Assembly: GCA_963921195.1 (NCBI GenBank)
Contig: OY992537.1
Coordinates: 175,415,021 to 175,479,020 of the forward strand
DNA: 64,000 bases
Direction: 5' to 3'
Origin: Pegoplata infirma
Lineage: Eukaryota > Arthropoda > Insecta > Diptera > Anthomyiidae
Position numbers and translations under genes: made by a program. How positions within the stretch are numbered: the stretch's first letter is position 1; every line of letters begins with the position of its first letter. Positions 1 to 10,614 of the stretch are shown here, one piece after another. The notes beneath the pieces are model-generated. The model ran no database searches. It was given only the letters and a program-made list of their open reading frames with translations, and had not been told where the DNA came from.

Positions 1-181
1 AAATGTGGTAAATTATTTTTTTTTTCAAAAATTACTAAAAAAAAATTTTTTTACACAAAATAAAATATTTCTAATCAAAAATTTTTTTTTTTTCACGCTA
101 GAAAATTTACTGTCACTTAAAAAGTGCATGTGGAAGGCATTCATATATTCGGCCAAGTCGAATTTAACTTTTCTACGTGTA
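1..181 (+). mobile_element. DINE-1-like element, 3' end fragment
   Basis: The block ends in TCGGCCAAGTCGAATTTAAC followed by a CTACGTGT terminus. This closely resembles the 3' ends of the better preserved copies that end at 41279 and 51374 (CGAATTTAATTTTTCTACTTGTT). That 3' end is typical of the Helentron-derived DINE-1/INE-1 group of flies. The 5' part lies outside the window. It has no coding capacity. Confidence 0.6.
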
Positions 182-1358
182 TTTCATTAATTTTTTTTAC
201 CAAATTTTATGTCTTTCATCAAATCCTTTTTGTTTCATCAAAAACCTGCCCCTGGTTGTACCCTTGAAATTACTTACGTCAGCTATTACCAGCACTGCAG
301 TCGGTCCAGTATTTACTGAATTGCCGAATTATGAAATGAACACTGTGCACCGTTGCGTATGATTGTTATTTAAATTGTTAATTAAATAATAACGTATACG
401 CCTCTTATACACCTTTAAAGCAATTATAATTATAAAATTAGCTCACCAACTTCAAATGCGTGTAAAAAAAATGTAGCACTAAACTTAAAATAGCCTTGAG
501 GATTTTGTTATGGAAAAGGTCAACTTTCCTTTGCTTATGGTTCCATCCCATTCCTATTTTGGTTGCTGCACTTGGTTAATATAAGAGTATCAAGGTGTTT
601 TGACCTTTAGAACTGTTTAAATATTGCCCCGTTGTTAATCATTGCAAAATATACTCCTTAGCTAAGCATATAAAGTGGTTTTAAGCTAATCATAGATACA
701 GTTTCGACAAAAACATCACTTATATAAAACAAAAACCCACTTACAAATCTGTGCACATCTGTATAGAAACCACAGTGTAAATCATATTACAATTGTACAA
801 TTTTGTAAAACTCTTATCCTCTTTTGCATATCATCAACAGCATCATTCACACTGTAGGCTTCATACATTTTCAATTTATTTTACATATTTTCACCATAGT
901 TTTAACAAAATAGAAAATAAAATTGAAAATCTATTCACATTAACCTTGTTGTTTGGTTGCATGGTTGGTTGAACGAATGAATGGTTGGTATTCGTTTATT
1001 TGTTGTTATAACAAAAAAATGCAAAAAAAAAACAAAACGAACAAAAATTCCAATAAAAAAAAAATTCAAGATTGATTTTATGTTTCAACCAGCATTTAAG
1101 CTGGGGATATTCTATAGAGGCGTCAACAGTGTTGCATTGAAGTGTCATCATGAACATTACTAGCATGCACACATACTAACTATATCAAATCCATATATTT
1201 TACATACATATACGTATCGTACTCACACATAGCACACAATAGCACTGTTATCATCAACATATTTACTTTTTAACATAATATGATTGCGGCATATTAACTC
1301 TATGTTGCGTTTGTAACACATTGGTAGATTTTAATTTTTGGATAATTTTAAGTTGTCT
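182..1358. other. AT-rich intergenic DNA, no gene seen
   Basis: I see no convincing coding exon or complete mobile element here. The short ORFs have the composition of random AT-rich DNA. Positions 330-570 belong to a block also found at 51575-52340 (separate entry). On the minus strand a good splice-donor-like string (GTAAGTAA) reads from about 279, but no frame into it stays open, so I do not call an exon. Confidence 0.5.
330..570 (-). repeat. Dispersed block of unknown type, inverted relative to 51575-52340
   Basis: The reverse complement matches 51575-52340 in several collinear strings: CAACCAAAAT, CCTCAAGG, TTTACACGCATTTGAAGTT, a TATA-like GTATAAGNGGCGTAT, and AACAATCATACGCA. The spacing is similar once the pogo-like MITE in the other copy is removed. 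No terminal repeats or coding frame are visible. It could be an old non-coding transposon or a duplicated promoter and 5' region. Confidence 0.55.
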
Positions 1359-2846
1359 ACACACAAAAAAAAACTCGTCAAATAACTAGAAAAAGTCTCG
1401 TAATCCCATTTTACCAATATTTGACAGTTTTCCTTGTTTTTTAACAAAAAATTTTCGATTGAAATTTACATTTTTTTTGGTAATTTTACAAATTTCCAAG
1501 ATTTTTTTACAAAAAAATCTAGTAAATTCACAAGATTTCCTGTAAGTTTTATTGAGACAAAAAAAGTTGTAAATTTAAAATTTTATTGTCAAAAATCTTG
1601 TAAAATTACTAAAAAGCTCGTAATATTTAATAGGAATTCTCGTAAAATGGGAGGTAGCAAAAACTTTAGTAAAAACACGTAACCTCCTGTAAGTCTTTTT
1701 GCACCAAAAAATTTGTAAATTTACAATTTTTTTGGTAAAAAGCTTGTAAAGTTACAAAATTATTGCTAAAATTACAAGTAATTGTTGTCAAATAGGAGTT
1801 AGCTAAAAAAAAGTTACAAACTTTTCTTGGCGTTTTACAAGTTTTTTTTTTTTTTTTTAATTTAGCAATGACCTGAAATTCAACTTCCTCCTTGTCTGTC
1901 GAAATTTCCGTAAAGTGTAAACAATAAGAGATTGAATTTATATGGAATACGTGTATATAAAATAGTTCCAACAACCGTTTCGTTGTAACATCCGATTTTG
2001 GATCCAAATGGAATAGTTCGATTTAAACAATATTTAGGAAAAAATTTCCTCCAAAATAGTTTATCTAAAAAGTTTTACGTTTTGTCGTTTTTAAAAGAAA
2101 AAAACATTTGTTTAACTTTCAGTTTTTTTTAATGACTATTTCTGTTCTTTGTTTCAAAAATAACAACATAAAAAATAAAAACTTTCATTAGCATTCAATG
2201 TTTAAAGTCAATTATTTTTGTTCTGTAAGTAAAAATAAGTGATTCTTCTTTAATTTTTAATGATTTGTTTACGTTATTTTTTTTTTAATTGTTGACATTC
2301 TTTAATGAGAAATCATTAGTGGGTTTTTTATAGAAAAAAAAATTCAAGAAAATTATTTAAAAACATGTTTGTATCAAGTGACTTTGTCACGATGGGTAGA
2401 GTGTTTGGCCAGAATGTAGTTGATTGCAAGATCGATTCCCCAAAATTTTATTAATTTTTTTTTTTTTAAATTAATTTAATAGAAACATTTAAAAAAATAA
2501 CATACGAAGTCATTAATTTTTAAATAACACAACATTAATCTTTAAGTTGTAAATTTTTATAATTAAAAAAAAAAAGCTTGGAAAATTACAAAAAGCTCGT
2601 AATTTTTACTAGGAATTTTTACTAGGAGGTAGCAAATAATCTAGTAAAGTCACAAGACCCCCTTGTAAGTTTTATCGCGTCAAAAAATTGTGAATTTACA
2701 ATTTTATTGGCAAAAAGCTTGTAAAATTAAAAAAATATTGGTAAAAGCTTGTTAAATTACAAGAAATTCTTGTCAAATAAGAGGTAGCAAAAAAATAAAA
2801 GTTCCAAGTTTTTCTTGTCATTTTACAAGGTTTTTTTTTAGAGTGT
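1359..2846. mobile_element. Element ending in ACACACAAAAA...TTTTTAGAGTGT with TTGTAAA motifs
   Basis: The ends are ACACACAAAAAAAA and TTTTTTTTTAGAGTGT. The sequence next to the ends is packed with short TTGTAAA/TTTACAA and CTTGTAA motifs. A block of about 250 bp at 1612-1860 recurs in direct orientation at 2580-2846, with the order AGCTCGTAAT, AGGAATT, GAGGTAGCAAA. Between the copies lies about 700 bp of different sequence with a tRNA-like segment. No coding capacity and no clear target duplication. It belongs to a loose group of elements with similar ends but different internal motifs (53013, 60133, 47365, 44518). Confidence 0.45.
2375..2440 (+). repeat. tRNA-like (SINE-type) segment
   Basis: A degenerate A-box-like stretch (CGATGGGTAGAGTG) is followed about 40 nt later by a B-box-like GATCGATTCC. 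The acceptor stem does not pair, so this is not a working tRNA. It looks like the head of a decayed tRNA-derived SINE. Confidence 0.35.
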
Positions 2847-2865
2847 AAATCACAGTGAAGCAAGT

Positions 2866-3037
2866 CTCTCTAAATCCCAGTGAAGCAAGCCGAGCAATAG
2901 CAGCTTAACTGTTGCATGTTTTCCCCACCACCTCAGCCATGCAACTCTGTGATAAGTCTCCGTCGCGACACCGTATATTTTGCTTCCAAGTTGTTAGAAG
3001 CATACCAACACATTCCAATTCCGTTGGAATCTATAAG
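2866..3037 (-). mobile_element. LOA-like LINE relic, piece 1 of 3
   Basis: The sequence aligns with the better preserved LINE at about 28765-29140 (shared strings CCCAGTGAAGCAAG, AGTCTCCGTCGC, GGCATACCAACACATTCCAA-like). About 190 bp are deleted relative to it. The segment corresponds to the end of ORF2 beyond RNase H. It stops at TAAG, where the element 3038-4400 is inserted, and resumes at 4401. Confidence 0.8.
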
Positions 3038-4400
3038 CACGGTGAGCCTCAGCGATGTTTAGGTTGAACTTTAGTGTCGACGAAAAGTGAAAGCGCAAAT
3101 CGATTTATACTAAATGTAACAAAACTTTTAACAGCGAAATCGGAGCTGCTCGCATTCGCGAGATAACGCGAAATTAGTGATTTTTTATTTTTTTTAAATT
3201 TTGACAATGAAGTTTATCAAATATTTTCATAAACTGAGTATACAGTTTTTATTGTACTTATTTAAAGGTCACAAAAAAGTAAACATCAAAATCCTATCTT
3301 CTTTAGTTCGCGGAAAATCGCGAAATTAATTTTTTGTTGTTTTTGTTTTAGTTTTTTATTATTAGATAGGTTTCTTTAAAATTTGGTAAAAACATGGTAT
3401 GCAGTTTAACTTGTGCTTGATCAAAGGTCACACAACAGTTGACATCAAAATTGTAGGTGTTCGCGAGATATCGCGTAATTATAAAAATTTTATTTTATTA
3501 TTTATTTATATTTTAAAACCGGTTCTTTAGAAATAATAAAAAAAAGTGGTATGCAGAGCATGTTGGAAGAAATTAAAACTGTCCACAAAAAAACTATAGC
3601 TGCTCACTTTTTGGGGGTATTTCTTGTTTTGATTAATAAAAGAAGTTTCTTTAACATTGTTGAAAAACACGAAATGCAGTTCGATTTGCTATTGATTAAA
3701 TGTGATAAGGCGTTAACATTTAAATTCTAGCTGTTCGATTCTTCGAGATATCGCTAAAAAAACTCGCTAAACTACTATTTATTCATTACTTTGTGTTATT
3801 TTGGTATGTTAAAACATTTACTTCAATAAATGAAAAAAATGTGGTATGCAGTTTGAATTCGAGGTTATTAAAGTTGACAAAACTGCAAGCATAAAAATTA
3901 TAGATTATGAATTTCCCGAGAAATTGCAAAATTACTGTTCAAGCTTTTATATTAATAAATTTATTTTTTCATTAGTGTAATAATAATAATAAAGGAAAAA
4001 AATCAAGAAACGTCTAACATATTATATGCAGTTTAAATTTTATGTGGTGAAAGGCGGTAAAACTGCTCAAATCAATATCTTGACTGCTAATTTACGCAAA
4101 ATTTTTTTTTTTCCAATTTGTTATATTTTTTTTTTTAATTTTGCGATTTCTCGCGAAATTGAAAAGATATGATTTCGATGTTAACTGTTTTGTGACCTGT
4201 AAATAAATACAATTAAAACTGCATACTCAGTTTTTGAACATATTTAAAAAACTTCATTGTCAAAATCTTAGAAAATACAAAAACACTTATTTCGCGATAT
4301 CTCGCGTGTTAACAGTTTTGTGACAAGTAATCAAGTAGAAATCGTTTACACTTTTCGCCGATACTAAAGTTGAACCTAAACATCGCTGAGGCTCACCGTG
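3038..4400. mobile_element. Foldback-like element with internal ~145-bp repeats, TAAG duplication
   Basis: The ends are near-perfect inverted repeats: CACGGTGAGCCTCAGCGATG at left and its reverse complement at right, extending about 38 bp. A TAAG duplication (3034-3037 and 4401-4404) flanks it. Removing the element and one TAAG rejoins the LINE relic. Inside, a unit of roughly 145 bp recurs about six times, each with a palindromic core like CGCGAGATATCGCG and strings such as GGTATGCAGTTT and AAAGGTCACA. The last units are inverted. There is no ORF. Tandem repeats inside inverted arms recall Drosophila FB elements. The superfamily is uncertain. Confidence 0.75.
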
Positions 4401-4487
4401 TAAGGTAGTTCCCAGTCTTGCAAGTTCATCGGCTTTACCATTTCCTGGAATGTCTTTGTGCCCTGTGACCCATAAGAGTCATATGTC
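4401..4487 (-). mobile_element. LOA-like LINE relic, piece 2 of 3
   Basis: Continues piece 1 after the insertion: TAAGGTAGTTCC, CTTGCAAGTTCATCGGCTTT, CCTGGAATGTCT and GTGCCCTG match 29140-29220. It encodes a decayed part of the RNase H region on the minus strand. It ends at CATATGTC, where the element 4488-7704 begins. Confidence 0.8.
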
Positions 4488-5359
4488 TAGGGTGACCATT
4501 TTTCTTGAACTCAATTCAGTACGCCTACTTTTTTACGATTTTTTTGTTTTTATAGAATAACTCTATAATTACTTATATGAAAAAAAATTATGATGAATGT
4601 TTTAACACTGGTTGAATTAACATAATTTTTGTTATTTGGGGTTAAAAACAACTGTTAAAACCAACTGACATGAACAGTTGTAGTAATTTTGCAGAAAATT
4701 AAGCTTATCACAAACAACAATTCAATACAAACCCCATAGGAATTGAGTATGGCATTATTTCTTTTGAAAATCACCCCTGTTCTAAGGACTATTTTCCTTA
4801 AGTTCGGAGATCTCTCTCTTCCCATATCATAAGCAAATATATTTTAAAAAACTCTTTTTGTTCTTGGAACATTTTCCAATAGGAAAGATTTTTTGGGGGT
4901 AAAAGCCCGCAAATGCCAATGACTTATCCGCATTCACACACCTTATTTTTATTTGAATTCATGCAATTACAATTTTTTCCTAAAAATATAGAAAATCTAT
5001 AATCATGAACATTTCCCTATAAAAATCAACTCAGATCCAGTGTGCTTTTTTTTATACAGATTGATTTTCGTTGTTTTTTTATTTTTAGTACCAAAAGGTA
5101 CATAAAAATAAAATATATTTATTTGGCCTTTATATATGTATATATATTCGATTAGAGTTTTATTCTAGTTAGAGGCCCAAAAATATTTCTATTTATGATA
5201 TTGTCATAATAAGGTATTTTTAATTTATTGCTTTAAAAAAGTTACTCATCTCATAGTATGTCTGTACTGATCAGATTCATCCCCACTAAGGTATCTTCAG
5301 CAGACTTTAGAGAATCATCGTTGGTCAATCAAACATCAAACCAGACATAATATTTGATA

Positions 5360-6139
5360 TATTTTAGATAGGCATTTTACTCCACATCATAATTCTGTAA
5401 TCACTTGAATTAAAACTTAACTTAAAATACCAAAAAAATTGCGAAAACAGAAAAAAAATCATTTTTTTCCTTGTAATCCGTTTTTTAAACTTCAAGGACC
5501 ATGCAAAACGCCTTACCCATTTCCGATCGTACTAAATTTTTGTGAGACGTATTTTTACCTCGAAATGAATATATCTAGGGTAAGTTAGGGTCAATATCTA
5601 CCAATTTATTTTTTTTGGAACACCATATAAAATAAATCAGAGCCAAAAAATTAAAGGTGCAATTTTAAAAATTAAAAAAAAAAAATAGAAAGAATTGTGA
5701 TCACATCTCGAATTATGGCTTAAAAGTTGCGTAATTAAGAGTAGAATTTTTACAGTTTTTTACAAAAAAATCGAAGGTTTCGGACTTTTTCAAAAAGTCG
5801 ATTTTAATTTTTAAACGTCAAAAAATAAGTGATAATTACTTCGAATAATTTTTTCATATTTTTTTTCTAAAACTACATTTAAATACCAACAAAACGTTGT
5901 CCAACTTTTTTTAAAATATCTATATTTTTTAATGGTCGAAATTAATTAAAAATTTCAATTTTTTAATTTTTTTGAGAAAATCGCCATTTTGAAAAAATGA
6001 TTACTCAACACCATCTTGAAATAAAAGGCTGAAAATTGGTCTCCGAGTTGCATTTAATAAATACTAAAACATATCCAAAAATAAAATAAATCGAAACGGG
6101 TCGGGTCTAAAAGTGAGTGATTTGGCTTGGAATGCCCCA
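5360..6139 (-). repeat. Copy of the repeat found at 54733-55460, opposite orientation
   Basis: This stretch is the reverse complement of 54733-55460. Both share GGGTCGGGTCTAAAAGTGAG, CTCAACACCA, AAACGTTGTC-like strings and, at the far end, TAGGCATTTTACTCC. The 6139 end reads TTGGAATGCCCCA, resembling the GGCATTCCA-type termini of 12765-14646 and 25462-26484. No coding content. Confidence 0.65.
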
Positions 6140-6479
6140 TATACAATGTATATTATACATATATAAAGGCCGAATAAATACATTTTATTTTTATGCACCT
6201 TTTGGTACTAAAAATAAAAAAACAACATTTGACACAAAGTTTAGTACGATTTATCCTACCAACACTATTGTTTGGTTAGGTACTGTTGTTATTGTAAAAT
6301 AACAGCAACACATATATTAATAATTACCGATGGTGATTTATGGTGTTTTCTTTTCTGAACAAAAAATTGTGCATTGTTAAAATGTTTACTTTAAAAATGT
6401 TGACATGGCCCTGAAACGATGTTGCATTTTTTTCACTAAGAAAAGAACACAAAAAATGCTGTTTTGTACGCAAATTGCC

Positions 6480-6546
6480 CTGATTTGCTGGTTCGATGGA
6501 TGTGTTTTTCGCTTATTTTGCTGGCAGCTCAGGTTCGAATCCCGGC
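6480..6546 (+). repeat. tRNA-like segment in left arm of palindrome
   Basis: A perfect B-box (GGTTCGAATCC) lies within a T-arm-like CTCAGGTTCGAATCCCGG, with a weak A-box-like region upstream. The anticodon arm and acceptor do not fold convincingly. It is the decayed partner of the tRNA-like unit at 6776-6850 on the other strand. Confidence 0.4.
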
Positions 6547-6775
6547 GATGGCCATCACATATTTTTTTATTTTTTTTTTTGCTTTAAATTATTTTTTTTT
6601 AATTATTTAAACTTTAAAAAAAAAAAAATAACAAATTTAGTCGATTTTATATGAAAATTTACTTTTTTTTTTTTAAAAATGATTAAATTATTAAAAAAAA
6701 AACATTATTAAATAAAAAATAATACGTAATGGAATAAAAAAAAAAAATACCAGAATAAAAAAAAAAAAAAAATTG

Positions 6776-6850
6776 TCCATACCGGGATTTGAACCCCGGA
6801 CCTCCGGTGTCACATGCCACGACACATCCTCTGCACCACAACAGCACCAG
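6776..6850 (-). repeat. tRNA-like segment in right arm of palindrome
   Basis: On the minus strand, GTGGTGCAGAGGATG resembles an A-box and D-arm. CCGGGGTTCAAATCCCGG forms a clean T-arm with a B-box and a 5-bp stem. The acceptor 3' strand does not pair with the expected 5' strand, so I treat it as tRNA-derived rather than functional. Confidence 0.45.
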
Positions 6851-8030
6851 TTAACTTGTTCGCTTAATTTGAGTTTTGCTACATGAGAGAATATCAGGGC
6901 AATTTTTCACCCCGTCATTTGATTTCGGGGTGGAAAATATGCATTTTTTACCTCAAATACAGGCAATATTTTGAGAAAAGAACATAATATTTTTTTATAA
7001 GTGTGCATTTTTTTTAGAAAAGAACACAAAAAATTCGTAGAATAAAAAAAATGTTACAAAATGCTACATTTTTTGCCAGAAAAGAAAACGCCATTAGTAT
7101 ATACAATTTTTGCTTTAAAGAGTTATTTTTGTTGGAAAACAGATTTCGGACCTTCATAATAGTATTTCTCGTATAACTTGTGAAATATATCAAATATTAT
7201 GTCTGGTTTCATGTTTGATTGACCAACGATGATTCTCTAAAGTCTGCTGAAGATTCCTTAGTGGGGATGAAACTGATCAGTACAGACATACTATGAGATG
7301 AGTAACTTTTTTAAAGCAATAAATTAAAAATACTCTATTATGACAATATCATAAATAGAAACATTTTTGGGCCTCGAACTAGAATAAAACTCTAATCGAA
7401 TATATATACAGATTGATTTCCGTTAAGAATTTTTTTTTTCGGATTCACAAGCTTCAAGCTTCTTAAACTATTTTTAATTGAAGGTATTTCAGGTTTAGCT
7501 TTTATAAAACTTTTCTGATGAATTATTTTAAGAAAATAATAGTTTTGGTATAGAATTTTTGAATAAAATATTTTGCATGTGGAAATATCCAAATATCAGT
7601 ACAATCAGTATATATATATATATTAAAAAAAAAATCAGTACAAATTAGTACAAGGTATTTTGATCAGTACACGTGACTAAAAATCAGTACGAATGGTCAG
7701 CATACATATGAGGGGGTTAGAGCACAAGGGGTTCAAGTGCCTTATATTTGATAATGAGAAAAAAGAGGTTAAAGTTAAATTGCAATAAAAAATGTTAGAT
7801 GCTATCTATAATATTATTTTTTAGTTAATAGAGATCCTGAGATATATTTTAATCTAACAAGTTAAAAAAATACCGTCTTTTACACCCTTTTGCACCCAAA
7901 AATTGCATCTGAAGTAAGTAAGTCGCACTTATACCCCTTGTGCTCTAACTTTTTTTTATAAATTTGTAAATTCATAAAAGGAAAACCACATTTTATTAAG
8001 AAAATCTGTAATGGTTCTTTGTTTAATTTT

Positions 8031-8140
8031 TTAGTCGTCATAATCAGATTCCATGACATCATTGGGCTCATCTTCATCTTCATTAGGGCATCCCGTCAAA
8101 TCTAAACTTTCGAATTTCGTATCATAATACCTGCCGAAAA
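8031..8140 (-). pseudogene. Acidic C-terminal coding remnant, copy 1
   Basis: On the minus strand an open stretch reads FGRYYDTKFESLDLTGCPNE, then an acidic run (DEDEPNDVMESDYDD) and a TAA stop at 8031. The second copy at 8632-8790 ends identically. Differences between the copies are substitutions plus one in-frame 12-bp expansion of the GAAGAT run, so the frame is preserved. I do not recognise the family. It is probably the C-terminus of a transposon protein. Confidence 0.45.
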
Positions 8141-8631
8141 TTATTTAACCAAATCTGGCTCAAAAATTAGGAATTTTTGAGTACTTTATGGGAAATTTTT
8201 TTTTAAAAATTCCACTTTTGGTCCACAGATGCTGATTTTCAAACATAAAAATTATTTTTAACCAAATTGGTCTTAAAAGTTAAATTTTAATAATTGCTTG
8301 GAGCACAAGGGGTTTAAGTGCCTTAAATTTAATAATGGGAAAAAAGAGGTTATAGTTAAATTGCAGTAAAAAATGTTAGATGATATCTAGAATATTATTT
8401 TTTAGTTAATAGAGATCCTGAGATATATTTTAATCTAACAAGTTAAAAAAATACCATATTTCACAAATACAAGCACCCAAAAATTGCCTCTGAAGTATGT
8501 AAGTGGCACTTATACCCCTTGTGCTCTAACTTTTTTTATAAATTTCTAAATTATGAAAAGAATATTAGTTATTTGTAAAAGGAAAACCACATTTTATTAC
8601 AAAAGTCTTTAATGGTTCTTTGTTTAATTTT

Positions 8632-8790
8632 TTAGTCGTCATAATCAGATTCCATGACATCATCGGGCTCATCTTCATCTTCATCTTCATCTTCATTAGG
8701 GCATCCCTTGAAATCTAAACTTTCGAATTTCGTGCCGTGATACCTGCCGAACGATGGACATGGAGTAGCTAATTGTGGGAAAATTCATGA
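8632..8790 (-). pseudogene. Acidic C-terminal coding remnant, copy 2
   Basis: Same tail as copy 1 but longer upstream: PQLATPCPSFGRYHGTKFES precedes LDFKGCPNE, then a run of ED repeats and PDDVMESDYDD with stop at 8632. Just upstream in transcript sense is TTTTCCCACAATTAG, which could be a splice acceptor. If so, this would be a last exon. Upstream frames are closed. Function is not recognised. Confidence 0.45.
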
Positions 8791-9729
8791 AAAATTTTTG
8801 CAAGGTCATTTTTAGTCTGCAACCAGCGGTCAAAGTTTAAAAAATTACGTTTTTGGACCAAAATTTATATCTGAAATATTTAACCAAATCTGGGTCAAAA
8901 ATAAGGAACTTTTGCGCGTTTTATGGGAAAAATATTTAAAAAATTTCAAAATTGCGATTTTGGTCCACAGATGCTGATTTATAAACATAAAAAATATTTT
9001 TAACCAAATTTGTCTTAAAAGTCGAAAAATGTTGAGTATTTTATGTGAAAAATTTTAAAAATAAACCCACGATTTTGGTCCAAAAAAGCTGATTAGCATC
9101 TGTGTATCAAAATCTTTGATCAGCATTTTTGAACGAAAATCGTGTTTTTTATATTTTTTTTAATATTTTTTAGATAACTTGCTTTACATTTTCCAACTTT
9201 TGGGACCAATTTGGATAAAAAAATAATATTTATGTTAAAAATCAGCATCTGTGGACCAATATTTTTTTTTTTGGGATTTTATTTTTTTATTTTTCCTATT
9301 ATGTACGCAAAAATTCCTAATTTTTGAGCCCAATTTGGTCAAAAAATTCGGACATGAATTTTGGTCGGAAATCGCCATTTTTTCACACTTTAACCGCTGG
9401 TTACAGACTGAAGATGCTCTTGCAAAATTTGATTACTATTACTACAAGAACTTCTCGGAATTCAACCACTTGTCCAAGTGAAAAACTAAATTTTAATAAT
9501 TGCTTGGAGCACAAGGGGTTTAAGTGCTCATATACCCCTTGTGCTCCAAGCAAAACAGGTATTTTAGTAACAAGAGCTAGAAATGGTCGCCATATCTCGC
9601 TAACGGATAAGAATTTCACATTCACCTCTTGTGCTCTGAACTTCTGTGAACTTCACCTACTAATTCCATATGTTAACTCAATTTTTTTAAAAAAGTCACT
9701 TGAACCCCTTGTGCTTTGAGCCCCTCATA

Positions 9730-9968
9730 TGTAAGTCAAATTGCTTGGCCCTCTCATTTTAGGACGTGCGGCAGTTAAGGGCATATCTTGCTTTTAAAAG
9801 CATTGACTTGACCGCGGCTTGATCTCCGCGGCAGTATCTCTGCTTGGTAAACAATGCAATGATCTGGCAATCTTCGAGCCACTCTTAAACCAAGCACTTC
9901 CGAATAGACTCCAAAGCCCGCTTGTTCGTGCAGCCTCGATTCATCTGTGTAAACAATTATGGAGGCCC
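9730..9968 (-). mobile_element. LOA-like LINE relic, piece 3 of 3
   Basis: Resumes the LINE relic after the nested insertions: ATTGCTTGGCC, GACGTGCGGCAGTTAAGGGC, TTGACCGCGGCTTGA, AATGATCTGGCAATC, CCAAAGCCC and TTGTTCGTGCAGCCTCGAT match 29231-29525. It corresponds to the middle of the RNase H domain on the minus strand. Several indels and stops show it is dead. Confidence 0.85.
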
Positions 9969-10069
9969 CATATAAATTAAACGAATATTTATGCTATAGA
10001 AATTAAACGAATATCTATTAAAGTGACCATACTATGCTTTTAAAAATCAGTATTAAATGTGCCCAATAT

Positions 10070-10480
10070 TTTATACCCTCCATTACGTTAAAAAAACATT
10101 TCGGCAGGGGTGTTTTTGTGGGGACTTCTTAAACATAGTTAATGTTTACAAATTAATTTTCCTCTGCTTTTTCCTCTAAAGTTATATAATTTTAACATTA
10201 TTTGAATTATTTTTTATCCAAGCACTCAAAAGGCGGAAGACCGAAAAAAACGACATTTTCTTATTCTCTGGGTCCAATTGCAAGCCTTAGCACTTCTTTA
10301 ACCTTAAAAATGTTTCATTTGTTTACCAAAAATACAAAAAAGGAACCTAAAAAAGTTGGGTTTTTAGAGGTTGGTTTAGTTCACACATTTACGAGCTTAA
10401 CCTGCATAGGAAAATAATACACACTCGTGTCAGGCTTCAGGAGTCTAGCTCTTTTATTTTGGACTACGTCGTTAACTACA
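10070..10480 (-). mobile_element. DINE-1-like fragment
   Basis: It begins with TTTATACCCTCCATTACGTT and continues with GGCAGGGGTGTTTTTGTGGGG and a CAGGAGTCTAGCTCTTTTATTTTGGAC segment. These match the interiors of the DINE copies at 19011-19550 and 61129-61842. The tetranucleotide block and the 5' end are missing. Non-coding. Confidence 0.6.
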
Positions 10481-10614
10481 GATGGTTGGCGGGGAAAAAA
10501 ATCTCGTAATTATAAAAAAATACATATTGGTAAAAAACATATGTTTTAGGAAGTATCAAAAGGCGGAAGGGGCCCCGAGACATGCATGCCTGGCCACGAT
10601 ATGGTTAATACGGC

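Larger units (their letters stand above)
6341..7093. mobile_element. Palindromic MITE with TTA duplication carrying tRNA-like modules
   Basis: The ends TGGTGTTTTCTTTTCTG and CAGAAAAGAAAACGCCA are inverted repeats flanked by TTA (6338-6340 and 7094-7096), as expected for PIF/Harbinger-type insertion. Both arms contain ATTGCCCTGAT and a tRNA-like sequence (separate entries), separated by poly(A/T)-rich DNA. No transposase frame. Confidence 0.55.
4488..7704. mobile_element. Foldback element, hAT-like ends, ~8-bp target duplication
   Basis: Left end TAGGGTGACCATT and right end AATGGTCAGCATA are imperfect inverted repeats. They are flanked by CATATGTC at left and CATATGT(A) at right; the right copy was later split by the 7709-9727 insertion. 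Arms 5140-5370 and 7190-7410 are near-identical inverted copies, with strings such as CAGACTTTAGAGAATCATCG. The loop contains further palindromes (5075-5140 against 6150-6225; 6341-7093). No transposase is visible. The 8-bp duplication and TAG start suggest a non-autonomous hAT relative. Confidence 0.65.
7709..9727. mobile_element. TA-inserted element with repeated GAGCACAAGGGG motif
   Basis: The terminal inverted repeat is TGAGGGGGTTAGAGCACAAG... at left; the right end is ...CCCCTTGTGCTTTGAGCCCCTCA. TA flanks both sides. The core GAGCACAAGGGGT (or its complement) recurs about eight times: near 7720, 7935, 8299, 8518, 9508, 9535, 9625 and 9703. A block of about 430 bp is duplicated in tandem (7715-8140 and 8298-8755). 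It is inserted in the target duplication of the 4488-7704 element. Two copies of a short acidic coding tail lie on the minus strand. Confidence 0.65.

Noticed and set aside
240..362. Coding exon ending VGPVFTELPNYEMNTVHRCV (plus), or exon with GTAAGT donor (minus)
   Set aside because: The plus frame has no usable acceptor upstream; the minus frame has a stop just before the donor. The region also belongs to a dispersed block.
3038..4400. Transib or RAG-signal-like element
   Set aside because: CACGGTG resembles the heptamer, but Transib makes 5-bp duplications; here it is 4 bp (TAAG), with no spacer/nonamer pattern.
6776..6850. Functional tRNA gene
   Set aside because: The T-arm is perfect, but the acceptor stem does not pair and the anticodon arm is not convincing; it lies in a MITE arm.
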